NCBI GenBank assembly: GCA_003142185.1
Contig: PLOR01000046.1
Span: 1 to 61,631 of the forward strand
DNA: 61,631 bases
Reading direction: 5' to 3'
From: Bryobacterales bacterium
GTDB lineage: Bacteria; Acidobacteriota; Terriglobia; Bryobacterales; Bryobacteraceae
The notes below the pieces were generated by a model. That model saw only the letters and a list, made by a program, of their open reading frames with translations, made no database searches and was not told the origin of the DNA. The stretch's first letter is position 1. Every line of letters starts with the position of its first letter. Below, piece after piece: positions 27,089-36,427 of this stretch. The position numbers and the translations under genes were made by a program.

Positions 27089-27150
27089 TTTCGCGCGGGT
27101 TGGTAAGCGTCCAGCCGCCAAGCTTCCGCAGGGTCAAACGAACAGGCATC

Positions 27151-27172
27151 GAATCTGCCGGTCGAAGACCTA
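27151..27172 (-). repeat. Partial copy of family T repeat at a gene end
   Basis: Twenty-two bases containing GAATCTGCCGGTCGAAGACC plus TA, identical to one end of the elements at 6595-6709 and 13561-13684. On the minus strand its edge supplies the TAG stop of the alpha/beta hydrolase gene. Confidence 0.6.
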
Positions 27173-28039
27173 GGCGCCTGCCACTGAACCTGCCGCCTTC
27201 CCAGTCTTTTCCCCAAGGAAGTTCACCAATTCGCGGTTCACTTCTTCCGCGTGGGTCCAAGTGATACAGTGCGGGCCGTCCTTCACCACCAATAAGCGGG
27301 CGCCCTTGATTAGTTTGGCGGTCCGGAGCCCCGAGGCGCTGATAGGCAGAATCCGGTCCGCATCCCCCTGCATCACCAACGTGGGCACGTCGACGCGAGT
27401 CAGATCCTTGCGGAAGTCCTCATGCCATGTCGCCACGCAAGCGAGAGAGGCCGTGGCAGAGGCACGGGCTGCTATGTTCCAGCTAGCCTGAATGACCTGT
27501 TCGCTGACACGCTTCCCCAGCAGGAGATCCGCGTTGTAAAAATTCTTGAAAAACTCGCTGAAGAACGCGTAGCGGTCTGCGACGATGCCCTTCTCGATCC
27601 CCTCGAAGACACTGCCGTCCACACCCTCCGGGTTGTCCGGCGTCTTCAGCAGAAAGGGAGGAACCGCTGAGATGAATACAGCCTTACTGACGCCCTTCGA
27701 TCCATATTTCCCGAAGTAGCGCGCCACTTCGCCGCCACCCATGGAAAAACCGGCCATCGCGAATTCCCGTAGTTCAAGCTGCGTAACGAGTGTGTGCAGA
27801 TCCTCGGCGAAGGTGTCATAGTTGTAACCGGTCGTTGGCTTGCTGGATTTGCCGAATCCTCTGCGATCATAGGTGATGACACGGTAACCCGCAGCCAGAA
27901 GCGCCGCGGTCTGCTTCTCCCAGGAAGCACCGCTCAGCGGATAGCCGTGGATAAGGACGACCGGCTTACCCGAGCCGTGATCCTCATAGTAGAGATCAAT
28001 GTTGCCGGAGTTTTCCTTCCCGACTGTGATGTATGGCAT
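27170..28039 (-). CDS. Alpha/beta hydrolase, non-heme chloroperoxidase type
   Basis: 289 aa from ATG 28039, with an AAAGGAGAA site upstream. Alpha/beta-hydrolase fold: oxyanion HGYPLSG, 'TYDRRGFGKSS', nucleophile elbow GFSMGGGE (Ser about 98), acid in 'QGDADRILP', and catalytic His in 'DGPHCITWTH'. The pattern matches the cofactor-free haloperoxidase/esterase group. No signal peptide, so cytoplasmic. Its stop codon lies in a fragment of the family T repeat. Confidence 0.88.
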   Translation of the reverse strand: MPYITVGKENSGNIDLYYEDHGSGKPVVLIHGYPLSGASWEKQTAALLAAGYRVITYDRRGFGKSSKPTTGYNYDTFAEDLHTLVTQLELREFAMAGFSMGGGEVARYFGKYGSKGVSKAVFISAVPPFLLKTPDNPEGVDGSVFEGIEKGIVADRYAFFSEFFKNFYNADLLLGKRVSEQVIQASWNIAARASATASLACVATWHEDFRKDLTRVDVPTLVMQGDADRILPISASGLRTAKLIKGARLLVVKDGPHCITWTHAEEVNRELVNFLGEKTGKAAGSVAGA

Positions 28040-28191
28040 TAAGATTCTCCTTTGTGACGTGTTTGGGTGACGTTTTGACGTTGAAGATGCTTCGGATACC
28101 GCGCAAACACAACCCTGCCCCTGGTGCTGTGGCGCACGCAAAAGTGCGCGCGCCACATCTGCCCCTCAGATCTGGACCCTACGAGGTCGCT

Positions 28192-28797
28192 TTAAGCGTG
28201 GGTTGCGGCGAGCGAATGCGCAGCTTCTTCATCTTTGTCGGCAATACCTGCACCCACAATGTGTTCGGAAACAAACCAGACTTGCAGCTCGTTCCTGCGA
28301 AGCACGTCGCTGACCAACAAGTCATTGGTTCCATCGTCGCCATTCGCCGCTGCGGCCTTGGCCGCCTCATGGGCTGCCTCGATGATGAGCTCGTGCGCCT
28401 GTAGCAGGCGAAACACCTGCATGGTAACGTCTTCACGGCCTCGCGGCGGGCGGGCAATGCGCGTCGTTTCGGCAACATCGGCAGCCATCGCGATCGCAAC
28501 TCCGCCAAGCGTCTGAACGCGTTCGGCCAATGTGTCAACCAGCTCAGCCTGTTCGCCGTAATGCTTGTCGAAAAGAAGATGGAGCTGGTAAAAAGTGGGT
28601 CCCGAAACCTGCCAATGGTGCTTTTTATATAGATCGCGCAAGGTCATTGTGTCGGCGAGAATCTGGTTGAGACTGTCCACGCTGGCCAAGCGAACCTTGT
28701 GATCGAGCGATATAGGCCGGTTCGTCACGGTTCCATACTTTTGGATTTCAGTGTCGTGCCCGGTAAGGTGCGTTTCTTTAGAAGGATTGAGTTTCAT
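28192..28797 (-). CDS. dps: Dps-family DNA-binding / mini-ferritin protein
   Basis: 201 aa. Ferritin-like four-helix protein that oxidises and stores iron with H2O2 and protects DNA. The ferroxidase ligand region is visible as 'KKHHWQVSGPTFYQLHLLFDKHYGEQAE' in two pieces (His near 60, Asp and Glu about 15-20 further on). An N-terminal tail of about 35 residues with Lys/His may contact DNA. The C-terminal helix contains 'WFVSEHI'. Divergent to it lies a small acidic protein gene. Confidence 0.88.
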   Translation of the reverse strand: MKLNPSKETHLTGHDTEIQKYGTVTNRPISLDHKVRLASVDSLNQILADTMTLRDLYKKHHWQVSGPTFYQLHLLFDKHYGEQAELVDTLAERVQTLGGVAIAMAADVAETTRIARPPRGREDVTMQVFRLLQAHELIIEAAHEAAKAAAANGDDGTNDLLVSDVLRRNELQVWFVSEHIVGAGIADKDEEAAHSLAATHA

Positions 28798-28890
28798 GGG
28801 TTTTCCATCCGTTATGTCAGCATGCGAGGGGCCGTTCTAAGAAGTTTCCCCGAGTGCCGGCGTTGGCAACTCACGTGCGGTAACAACCGC

Positions 28891-29175
28891 ATGAGCAAGC
28901 AAGACGATGAAGGGATCGAACCGTCCAGTTCCGTTTTGACCAGACAGAAGGGCGGGGGCACAGGTTCAGCCGGCCAGTCCGGGGACACTCAGGGATTGTC
29001 GGATGTCGCGGAGGCAGGCGGGGAGAGCGTCGAAGAACTGCTCGAGGAAGGGCAATCCTTCGAGGCCGAAGCAATCGAAGGCGTCGAGAATGCACCTGAC
29101 GCCGACGTGGCTGAGGTTCACACGAAACAAGTCGTGGAGGACGATGTGCCTTCCGAATACCGGGATTCGAATTAG
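28891..29175 (+). CDS. Small acidic conserved protein of unknown function
   Basis: 94 aa, strongly acidic. It has a Ser/Gly-rich, probably disordered first half and a second half with 'SVEELLEEGQSFEAEAIEGVE' split by acidic residues, then 'DADVAEVHTKQVVEDDVPSEY'. That C-terminal pattern (PDADVxEVxTxxVxEDDVPxEY) resembles a small hypothetical family found in several phyla. Start chosen at ATG 28891; the ribosome binding site is weak. It is divergent from dps and ends convergent with zwf, with overlapping stop codons. Confidence 0.6.
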   Translation: MSKQDDEGIEPSSSVLTRQKGGGTGSAGQSGDTQGLSDVAEAGGESVEELLEEGQSFEAEAIEGVENAPDADVAEVHTKQVVEDDVPSEYRDSN

Positions 29176-30698
29176 GGCGTGGGCGCCGGCCCGGCCAATT
29201 CCACGGGAGCCGGCCAACTGTGCCCTTGTTGAACCAGCAGACCTTGCGTCGAGTCCGGCCCCCAAGTGCCGCTGGCGTAGTTCGGAAAATCGTTAGGCGG
29301 GCTCGAGTTCCACACCTCGAGCACCGGCATCAATAGCCGCCACGCCGCCTCCACCTGGTCGTCGCGCATGAACAGCGTTGCATCGTTGTCGATCACGTCC
29401 GCCAGCAGCGTGACATAGGCCTCCGGCGATGGCGTGTCGAAGCTTTCGCGATAGCTGAACTGCATGTCCACCGGCTGCAAAACCATCTTCGGCCCAGGGT
29501 GTTTTGCCTGAAAGCGGAGCACGATGCCTTCGTCGGGCTGGATCAGCATGATGAGGCGCGACGGTTTCCAATCGAGGGTCGCCTCGCTGGGAAACGATTG
29601 ATGCGGAACCGCGCGGAACTGGATGGCGATTTCCGACGCCTGACGGAGGAGCCGTTTGCCGGTGCGCAGATAGAATGGCACGTCCTGCCAGCGCCAGTTG
29701 TCGACGAACAGCCGCAACGCCGCAAACGTCTCCGTCGGTGAATCGGGCGATACGCCGTCTTCTTGGCGATACGCGCATACTTTCTTGCCGCCAACCCAGC
29801 CGCTGTCATATTGTCCGCGAACCGTGGAGCGATGCACCTCGTCATGCGGAATGGGCCGCGCCGCGTGCAGCACATCCACTTTCTTATTGCGAATCTCGTC
29901 CGCATCGAAGGAGACCATCGGTTCCATGGCTACCAAGCAGAGCAGTTGCAACAGATGATTCTGCACCATGTCGCGCAACGCGCCGGCCTTATCGTAATAA
30001 CCGCCGCGATGTTCCACGCCCACCTCTTCGGCGACCGTGATGGTCACGTAGTCGACATAACGCCGGTTCCAGATCGGCTCGAACAGCGGGTTGGCAAAGC
30101 GGAACGCCAGGATATTCTGCACCGTCTCTTTGCCCAGGTAATGGTCGATGCGGAAGATTTGCGATTCTTGAAAGTCGTTGGCGAGTGTGCGGTTCAGCGC
30201 CTGTGCCGATTCCAGGTCGTACCCGATCGGTTTCTCGATCACGATTCGCGACCGTTCCCGGTCTGCCGCCAGGCCGGCATAGTTGATGAGGCGAGGGATT
30301 TCGCCAAACAGCGAGGGCGGCGTGGCCATGTAGAAAATGCGTTGAGCTTTGGCGCCCCACTCCTTTTCCAGGCTTGCGCACAGGTGGCCGAGTTCCACAT
30401 ACGTTGCGTTGGCTTTGAAATCGCCCTGCAAATAGCGGATGTGCGGCGAGAACTCCTTCCACTCCTTGACCGCGGCTTTCCCGCTGCGGGCGAACTTCCT
30501 GACTCCCTCATGCAGACGCTTGCGCAGGGCGTCCTCGCCGAGTGCGACGCGGTCCACCGCGATAATCGCAAAATGCACCGGAATACTGTGGCTCTGCGAG
30601 AGGTCAAACAGGGCCGGCATCAACTTCCGCCAGGTCAGGTCGCCGGCTCCGCCGAAGATGACGAATATGTTTGGTTCGAGTCGATCGTTGGTTTTCAT
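29172..30698 (-). CDS. zwf: Glucose-6-phosphate 1-dehydrogenase
   Basis: 508 aa. Oxidises glucose-6-phosphate to 6-phosphogluconolactone with NADP+. Dinucleotide-binding FGGAGDLTWRKL at about residues 14-25 (GASGDL variant), the substrate loop RIDHYLGKE near 180, and full-length C-terminal domain. The start is ATG 30698, 5 bases after the gnd stop, so the two genes are certainly one transcript. A longer open frame upstream overlaps gnd and is not used. Confidence 0.96.
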   Translation of the reverse strand: MKTNDRLEPNIFVIFGGAGDLTWRKLMPALFDLSQSHSIPVHFAIIAVDRVALGEDALRKRLHEGVRKFARSGKAAVKEWKEFSPHIRYLQGDFKANATYVELGHLCASLEKEWGAKAQRIFYMATPPSLFGEIPRLINYAGLAADRERSRIVIEKPIGYDLESAQALNRTLANDFQESQIFRIDHYLGKETVQNILAFRFANPLFEPIWNRRYVDYVTITVAEEVGVEHRGGYYDKAGALRDMVQNHLLQLLCLVAMEPMVSFDADEIRNKKVDVLHAARPIPHDEVHRSTVRGQYDSGWVGGKKVCAYRQEDGVSPDSPTETFAALRLFVDNWRWQDVPFYLRTGKRLLRQASEIAIQFRAVPHQSFPSEATLDWKPSRLIMLIQPDEGIVLRFQAKHPGPKMVLQPVDMQFSYRESFDTPSPEAYVTLLADVIDNDATLFMRDDQVEAAWRLLMPVLEVWNSSPPNDFPNYASGTWGPDSTQGLLVQQGHSWPAPVELAGPAPTP

Positions 30699-30703
30699 CG
30701 CGC

Positions 30704-32119
30704 TCAGCCCTTTGTCCAGTCCGTATGGAATGTGCCTTTGACGTCGACGCGCTCGTAACTGTGCGCGCCGAAGTAGTCGCGCTGCGCCTGAATCAGGTTC
30801 GCCGGCAGCCAGGCACTGCGGTAGCCGTCTAAGTAGCCCAGCGCCGTCATGAAACACGGGACGGGCAAGCCTATCTCGATTGCAGCGCAGACGACGCGGC
30901 GCAAATCCTCCTGGTTGGCCCTTACCTTATTCGATAACTCCGGCGCCAGTAGCAGATTCGGCAGCCCCGGTTGGTTGCGATATGCCGTCCTAATATCCTC
31001 CAGCAGCTCGGCGCGGATGATGCAACCGCCCCGCCAGATTCGCGCCACGGCCTCGAGATCCAGGGTGTACGCGTACTTGTCCGATGCTGCCGCCAGGACA
31101 GCCATGCCTTGCGCGTAGGCGACGATCATCGCGGCATAGAGCGCGTGGCCCAGTTGGTCGAGGAAGACTTTGCGGTCGCCGGTGAACGGTGGGATCGGCC
31201 GTTTGAAGATCGCGCCGGCCGTCTCGCGCTGCTTTTCCAACACCGACATATCCCGCATCGCGACCGCCAGGTCAATCGTGGGAATAGGCACCTGCAGTTC
31301 CATCGCGCTTTGCGAGGTCCACATCCCGGTGCCATTCTGTTTGCCCACGTCCAGAATTTCGTCGATCAGCCGCTTGCCGGTCTTTTCGTCGATCTTGTTG
31401 AAGATGCGACTGGTAATCTCGACCAGGTAACCGTTGAGTTCCCCCCGATTCCACGCGTCGTACACGTCGCGCAGTTCATCGTCGCTCAAGCCGAGGCCCC
31501 GCTTCATCAGGTCGTATGTTTCGGCCAGAAGCTGCATCAGCGCGTATTCGATGCCGTTGTGCACGGTCTTGACGAAGTGCCCGGCCGATCCTGGGCCGAG
31601 GTAAGCTACGCACGCTTCCCCATTGACCTTGGCGGCGACCGCCTCGAGCAGCGGGCGGACCCGCTCGTACGCCTCTTTAGGTCCACCGGGCATGATGCTC
31701 GGGCCGTGGCGCGCGCCCTCCTCGCCGCCAGAGACGCCGACGCCGAGGAATTGAATGCCCTTGCCAGCCAGGTTTCGCGCGCGCAGGTTCGTATCCTTGA
31801 AGTAGGAATTGCCGGCGTCGATGATGAGGTCGCCCTTTTCGAGATGCGGCAACAGATCGCCGATCACGGAATCCACCGGCGGGCCGGCGGGCACCAGCAT
31901 CATGACTGCGCGCGGCGCACGAAGTAATCCGATGAAATCCTCGATGTTAGCCGCCGCGTGTATGTCGTTTCCCGCCGATTCCTTCCGCAGCGCTTCGACC
32001 TTGCTCGAATCCTTGTCATAGCCCGCCACCGGGAAGCCGTGGTCGGCCATGTTGAGTAACATGTTACGGCCCATCACGCCCAAGCCGATCATGCCGATTT
32101 CGTGGCGTTGCGTCTCCAT
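30704..32119 (-). CDS. gnd: 6-phosphogluconate dehydrogenase, decarboxylating
   Basis: 471 aa. Converts 6-phosphogluconate to ribulose-5-phosphate with NADP+ and CO2 release. Rossmann GLGVMGRNML at the N-terminus, and the catalytic 'GSAGHFVKTVHNGIEYA' with Lys near residue 184. Length and C-terminal 'YFGAHSYERVD' are standard for the long (470-aa) form. It is flanked in operon by glgP (24 bases upstream) and zwf (5 bases downstream). Lactonase (pgl) is not in this window. Confidence 0.96.
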   Translation of the reverse strand: METQRHEIGMIGLGVMGRNMLLNMADHGFPVAGYDKDSSKVEALRKESAGNDIHAAANIEDFIGLLRAPRAVMMLVPAGPPVDSVIGDLLPHLEKGDLIIDAGNSYFKDTNLRARNLAGKGIQFLGVGVSGGEEGARHGPSIMPGGPKEAYERVRPLLEAVAAKVNGEACVAYLGPGSAGHFVKTVHNGIEYALMQLLAETYDLMKRGLGLSDDELRDVYDAWNRGELNGYLVEITSRIFNKIDEKTGKRLIDEILDVGKQNGTGMWTSQSAMELQVPIPTIDLAVAMRDMSVLEKQRETAGAIFKRPIPPFTGDRKVFLDQLGHALYAAMIVAYAQGMAVLAAASDKYAYTLDLEAVARIWRGGCIIRAELLEDIRTAYRNQPGLPNLLLAPELSNKVRANQEDLRRVVCAAIEIGLPVPCFMTALGYLDGYRSAWLPANLIQAQRDYFGAHSYERVDVKGTFHTDWTKG

Positions 32120-32143
32120 GGTTAGGCCTCCGTCGAAGTCAAA

Positions 32144-34690
32144 TCAACGCTGCCACAAAATGCAAGTGGCTTCCAGCGGAACGGCAACGCCGGTGTAAGC
32201 CGGTATCAGGCGCGCCGTATAGTCGCCAGCCGGGCGTGTGGCGGGCAACAGTGCGCGATAAGCGTAGCCGCCGGGCGCGTCCGTCAATTGGCGAACGCGC
32301 TCCATCTCCTGCCGCACTTCGCCCTCGCCCGCCTTGCCATCGGCATAAAGCTCCACTCGCACGGCGTTCGGGTCGAGATCGTTGAGATAGACCTGAACCT
32401 CAAACGCGCGCTGCCCCGCATTGGTCTCGGCATTCATCTCACCGAAGCGCAGCGCTGGCCACGCCTTTTCGATGGTGTGCCGCCAATCGACCATCTGCTT
32501 GCCCGGGGCGCCCTTAGCGGCGGTACGCTCACGGTAGGCTGCCGCAGCCGGGAGGTAGTGTTGCTCGGTGTATTCGCGCACCGCGCGGCCCGCGGAATAG
32601 CGCGGTGTCAGACTCGCCATGCTTTTTCGCATCCGCGCGACCCAGGCCATCGGGATGCCCCGGCCGTCGCGAGCATAGAACTCCGGGATGACGTCGCGTT
32701 CGAGCAGGTCATAGAGCGCGTCGGCTTCGGCGGCGTCCCAGGCCGGATCGTCGTGATGTTCCTGGCCGTCTCCCAAAGCCCACCCGACCTCAGGTGTGTA
32801 AGCTTCCGCCCACCATCCATCCAACTCCGACAGGTTGAGGCCCCCATTGACGAGCACCTTCATGCCGCTGGTTCCGCAAGCTTCCCAGGGCCGCCGTGGC
32901 GTGTTGATCCAGACGTCCACGCCTTGCACCAGATTCTCGGTCAGAAGCATGTCGTAATCGCTGAGGAAGATCGCGTGGGGACGAACCTCGGGCTGCCGGA
33001 TGAACTGCACCCACTGCCGGATCAGAGCCTGCCCAGCCTGGTCCGCCGGATGCGCCTTGCCGGCGATGATGAGCTGCACCGGGCGCTGCGCATTGGTCAA
33101 GATACGAAGCAGCCGGGGCGGGTCATAGAGGAGTAAGTTGGGTCTCTTGTAAGTCGCGAAGCGGCGCGCAAAGCCCAGCGTGAGGACGTTGGGATCGAAG
33201 AGATGGTTCGCGGTTTCGACGTCTTCGGACGGTGCGCCTGCCCCGGCTAAGTCCCGCGACAATCGCGCGCGCGCGTACTCCACAAGAGCCTTGCTGGCGG
33301 CGCTGCGGAACTCCCAGAGCCGGGCGTCGGTTATCTTGTGAATGTCCTGTTCCAGGGTCTCCGATCCGTCCAGCCAGCGGTCCTGTCCACAGGCCTCGTG
33401 CCAGAGACTGTCGGCAGCGGCCGAGTCCCAGGTAGGTGCGTGGACTCCGTTAGTCACGTACCCGATCGGGATTTCTTCTTCCGGCCAGTGCGGAAACAGC
33501 GGCAGAAAGAGGCGCCGGCTGACTTGTCCGTGCAGCCGGCTCACGCCATTCACCGCCCCGCTCCCGCGGATGGCGAGATACGCCATGTTGAAAGGCTCCG
33601 CTGCGTCGGCCGGGTTCTGGCGGCCCAGCGCCAGCAAATCTTGAAGCGCAATGCCCAGCCTCTGTTTGGCATATCTGGCAAGGTATTGTTCGATGAGGGC
33701 GGGCGCGAAACGGTCAAAGCCAGCGGCCACCGCCGTATGGGTAGTGAAGAGATTGCCGGCTCGAGTCGCGGCGAGCGCCGCTTCGAAAGGCTGCCCCGTC
33801 TCATCCATGAAGCTGCGTGCGCGCTCCAACACCGCGAAGGCCGCGTGCCCTTCATTCAGGTGACAGACTTCCGGCTGGATCCCCAGCGCGCGCAGCAGCC
33901 GCCATCCGCCGATCCCAAGCAGCAGTTCCTGCTTGAGGCGCAACTCTTGCCCGCCGCCATAGAGCTCGCTGGTAATCCCCCGATGAACCGGGTAGTTCGC
34001 CGCGTCGTTGCTATCCAGCAGGTAAAGCTTCACCCGGCCGACCTTCGCCTGCCACGCGCGCAGCCAGACCGAGTATCCGGGCAGTGCGATCTCCAGGCGC
34101 AACCACTCGCCGTTTGGCTGGCGCACCGGCGTGATCGGCAATTGTCCGGGATCGTTAAATGGATAGAGCGCCTGTTGATTTCCGTACTTGTCGATCTCCT
34201 GGCGAAAATAGCCCTGCTGGTAGAGCAGCCCCACGCCGGTCACCGGTACGCCCAGGTCGCTGGCGGCCTTGAGTTGATCGCCGGCCACATTCCCCAGCCC
34301 GCCCGAGTAGATGGGCAAAGCTTCGCTCAACATAAACTCCATGCTGAAATACACAACCGAGGTCAGAGGAGCGTCCGCGTGGTTCTTCTGAAACCACGCG
34401 GGTGCTTCCACCGCCTGCCGGCCGGCTTCCACCAGGCCATCCACGTTTTTCCGGAAGCCGGGATCGGCCAACACGCGCTCGATCTGGTCGCGCGACACCG
34501 TCTGCAGCACCACCCAGGGGTTATGAGTGATCTCCCACAGTCTCGGATCGAGCTGCCGCCACACTTCGTCGGTCGAGTGATTCCACGACCAATGCATATC
34601 CAAGGCGAGTTCCGCCAGGGAATCGAACCCTTCGATTTCCGTGGGCAGCAGATTGTATGCGGGGTGGCTGACTCGTGTGTGTTCACTCAT
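32144..34690 (-). CDS. glgP: Alpha-glucan (glycogen) phosphorylase, DUF3417-containing
   Basis: 848 aa from ATG 34690, which follows GAGGG; the frame is open upstream without sense. N-terminal DUF3417 (about 20-130) precedes the GT35 phosphorylase domain; 'EACGTSGMKVLVNGG' near residue 610 contains the PLP-binding lysine. This is the alpha-glucan phosphorylase subfamily of actinobacteria, acidobacteria and archaea. It releases glucose-1-phosphate from glycogen or maltodextrin. Direct linkage to gnd-zwf suggests stored glucan is routed into NADPH and pentose production. The C-terminal ~120 residues form a family-typical extra domain. Confidence 0.94.
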   Translation of the reverse strand: MSEHTRVSHPAYNLLPTEIEGFDSLAELALDMHWSWNHSTDEVWRQLDPRLWEITHNPWVVLQTVSRDQIERVLADPGFRKNVDGLVEAGRQAVEAPAWFQKNHADAPLTSVVYFSMEFMLSEALPIYSGGLGNVAGDQLKAASDLGVPVTGVGLLYQQGYFRQEIDKYGNQQALYPFNDPGQLPITPVRQPNGEWLRLEIALPGYSVWLRAWQAKVGRVKLYLLDSNDAANYPVHRGITSELYGGGQELRLKQELLLGIGGWRLLRALGIQPEVCHLNEGHAAFAVLERARSFMDETGQPFEAALAATRAGNLFTTHTAVAAGFDRFAPALIEQYLARYAKQRLGIALQDLLALGRQNPADAAEPFNMAYLAIRGSGAVNGVSRLHGQVSRRLFLPLFPHWPEEEIPIGYVTNGVHAPTWDSAAADSLWHEACGQDRWLDGSETLEQDIHKITDARLWEFRSAASKALVEYARARLSRDLAGAGAPSEDVETANHLFDPNVLTLGFARRFATYKRPNLLLYDPPRLLRILTNAQRPVQLIIAGKAHPADQAGQALIRQWVQFIRQPEVRPHAIFLSDYDMLLTENLVQGVDVWINTPRRPWEACGTSGMKVLVNGGLNLSELDGWWAEAYTPEVGWALGDGQEHHDDPAWDAAEADALYDLLERDVIPEFYARDGRGIPMAWVARMRKSMASLTPRYSAGRAVREYTEQHYLPAAAAYRERTAAKGAPGKQMVDWRHTIEKAWPALRFGEMNAETNAGQRAFEVQVYLNDLDPNAVRVELYADGKAGEGEVRQEMERVRQLTDAPGGYAYRALLPATRPAGDYTARLIPAYTGVAVPLEATCILWQR

Positions 34691-35084
34691 GCTTATTTCC
34701 GGTTCCCTCTTGGTAGTGTGGATGCTGCATTCATCATGCCAGATTCCGCAGCAGCTTTCGTGGCGCGGGCAGTCTTGCCTGCTGTGTCGAGAGTCATCTC
34801 GACATTTCTTCGTCCCCAAAGGGAACGTCGGCACGACTGCCGACACGGCAGGCTGAAGCCGCACACTCTTCCCGTTCCGAGCGCCAGCGGTAAGTTGTGG
34901 GGCGGACGCCCTCGTCCGCGCGCGACCCCCTGGTCGCGCATCGCCCGGGCAAGTACCTGATTCCTCTGACGGAGAGCGGGTCCAGGGGGACCCGGGCAGA
35001 CCAGGGGGTCTGCCCCCCAGGTCGCTGCAGCATTCCGAGACTGGGAAAAGCATGCGGCATTGGGCTGAAGCCCGCGCCACGGCG
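34691..35084. repeat. Intergenic cluster of REP-type and other palindromes
   Basis: At 34760-34804 a unit reads GTGGCGCGGGCAGTCTTGCC plus TGC, then a stem TGTCGAGAG...CTCGACA. A reverse partner follows at about 34829-34860 (GTCGGCACGACTGCCGAC). At 34901-34939 lies a double hairpin (GCGGACGCCCTCGTCCGC and GCGCGACCCCCTGGTCGCGC), also found in altered form at 56717-56757. A further GCCCGCGCCAC end lies near 35068. No gene is seen; glgP promoter elements were not identified among the repeats. Confidence 0.65.
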
Positions 35085-35594
35085 CTATCGCGCGGCCAAG
35101 TCCTCCAGGAAAATACGCCGGCCTTCCTTGTAATCCGCCGAAAGCATCGGCCCGAGCTTGGCGGCCTCGTCCGCATCGGCGCGCTCGGCGGCGAAGAGGC
35201 TCATCGCCGAATCGAACGCGGCGCGGCAGGCTTCGATCGTCGTGCCGTCATACCGGCCCGCTTCGTCGAGCAGGGCGTTGACCGCCAGCAGGATGTTCTC
35301 GGCCGCCTGCGTGCGTTCGGCCGCGGTCTCAACCAGTGCGGCCGATCGCGTTTCCGCCAGGTGCGGGCCGAAGCTCGCAACCAGCGCGCCCCATCGTTCG
35401 AGCACGATCAGCGCGCCATAGCGGTGCAGGTCGAGTGCGATTTCATGGACGAATGCCGAGCCTTTGGCTTGCCCCTCCAGCCGCCGCAATGCCGCCGCCG
35501 CCGCGTTGAACTCTCCGCTGAGCGAATCGACAAATGCGGCCACGCACCCGCGGAACTGGTCGTCACTCAGGCTGGGAAAGCGGAGAATGTGCAA
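35085..35594 (-). CDS. Uncharacterised helical protein
   Basis: 169 aa, mainly alpha-helical and Ala/Glu-rich, with no signal peptide or membrane segment. Segments such as 'EFNAAAAALRRLEGQ' and 'TQAAENILLAVNALLDEAG' look like helical-bundle surfaces. It starts 8 bases after the stop of the upstream small gene, so the pair forms an operon. No family recognised. Confidence 0.65.
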   Translation of the reverse strand: MHILRFPSLSDDQFRGCVAAFVDSLSGEFNAAAAALRRLEGQAKGSAFVHEIALDLHRYGALIVLERWGALVASFGPHLAETRSAALVETAAERTQAAENILLAVNALLDEAGRYDGTTIEACRAAFDSAMSLFAAERADADEAAKLGPMLSADYKEGRRIFLEDLAAR

Positions 35595-35602
35595 GCGCGC
35601 CC

Positions 35603-35860
35603 TCAGCCCGCAACGTGGTCGCCCAACGCGCGCTCCACTTCCTGCGGCTCCAGTTGCTCGCCATTGTTCAACCGCACCAGGAGCGATTCGATGATCTGCT
35701 TGGCTTCATCCTTCTTGTAGTTCTTGATGAAGCCGTCATAGAAGTGCTCGCCCGCCAGCGCGTGATTGATTTCGCTCTCCTTGTTGTGATCCTGCAACTC
35801 CGTGAAATAGACCACGCGGTACCGCCCCGTGTACTCCGTCTCACGATAAATCTCAAACAT
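35603..35860 (-). CDS. Small conserved protein of unknown function
   Basis: About 85 aa from ATG 35860, which has GAGG upstream; ATG 35884 or GTG 35902 would add residues. It starts 'MFEIYRETEYTGRYRVVYF' and contains 'INHALAGEHFYDGFI' and 'EAKQIIESLLVRLNNGE'. This is a compact alpha/beta protein with well-spaced charged residues and is clearly protein-like. First gene of a two-gene unit with the 169-aa protein. Function unknown. Confidence 0.7.
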   Translation of the reverse strand: MFEIYRETEYTGRYRVVYFTELQDHNKESEINHALAGEHFYDGFIKNYKKDEAKQIIESLLVRLNNGEQLEPQEVERALGDHVAG

Positions 35861-35963
35861 CACCTTGTCCGCCTCGAAGAGCATGTTTATCGAGATTATC
35901 ACAGGCGGTTGCGTTCTGCTGTGGTCCGGACAGACGAAGCTCGCAGGCGGTAGGATAGGGCTG

Positions 35964-36422
35964 ATGAGGACCGCACTTCAGGCCGCCGTGGCCATCGCTC
36001 TCGCCGCGTCAATCGGCAGCGCATACGCACAGGCGGGCAAGACGGAACAGCCCCAAAGCGACTCGGGCGCAGCTTGTATTGAGCGACTACAGATTCCGGA
36101 CTACCCGCGACTTGCGATAATGGCCGATTTTTTCGGTACGCTTACCACTTCCGTGCTCCTTTCACCGCAGGCAACCGTGCAATCGATCAACACCGATGCA
36201 AAAATGGCCCGCGGAGCCGGGGCACCAATTTTGATCGCGCCTGTCGAGACCGCCGTTCGGCGAGCGACGTTCAGGCCCAACTGCGGCGGACAGACGGTAG
36301 TGATGATATTTCATTTCGAGTTTAGCGAGACCGTTTCTTACACGCCGAAGCAGTCAGTGATGTTCGGTTATCCGAATACGTTTTGGATTGTGTCGGAAAC
36401 GCAGCACTTGATCGTTAATTGA
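35964..36422 (+). CDS. Secreted protein with TonB-C-terminal-like domain
   Basis: 152 aa from ATG 35964. Signal peptide about 1-24 (SAYA-QAG). The rest resembles a TonB C-terminal fold: 'IPDYPRLAIMADFFGTLTTSVLLSP' (split), '...APVETAVRRATFRPNCGGQTVV' and a final hydrophobic strand. Energy-transducer TonB domains have this 'YPxLAxxxxxxGxxxxxVxLxPxG...FxP' pattern. It lacks an N-terminal membrane anchor and Pro-rich linker, so it is more likely a stand-alone periplasmic TonB-like domain than a true transducer. Confidence 0.65.
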   Translation: MRTALQAAVAIALAASIGSAYAQAGKTEQPQSDSGAACIERLQIPDYPRLAIMADFFGTLTTSVLLSPQATVQSINTDAKMARGAGAPILIAPVETAVRRATFRPNCGGQTVVMIFHFEFSETVSYTPKQSVMFGYPNTFWIVSETQHLIVN

Positions 36423-36427
36423 ATCCG

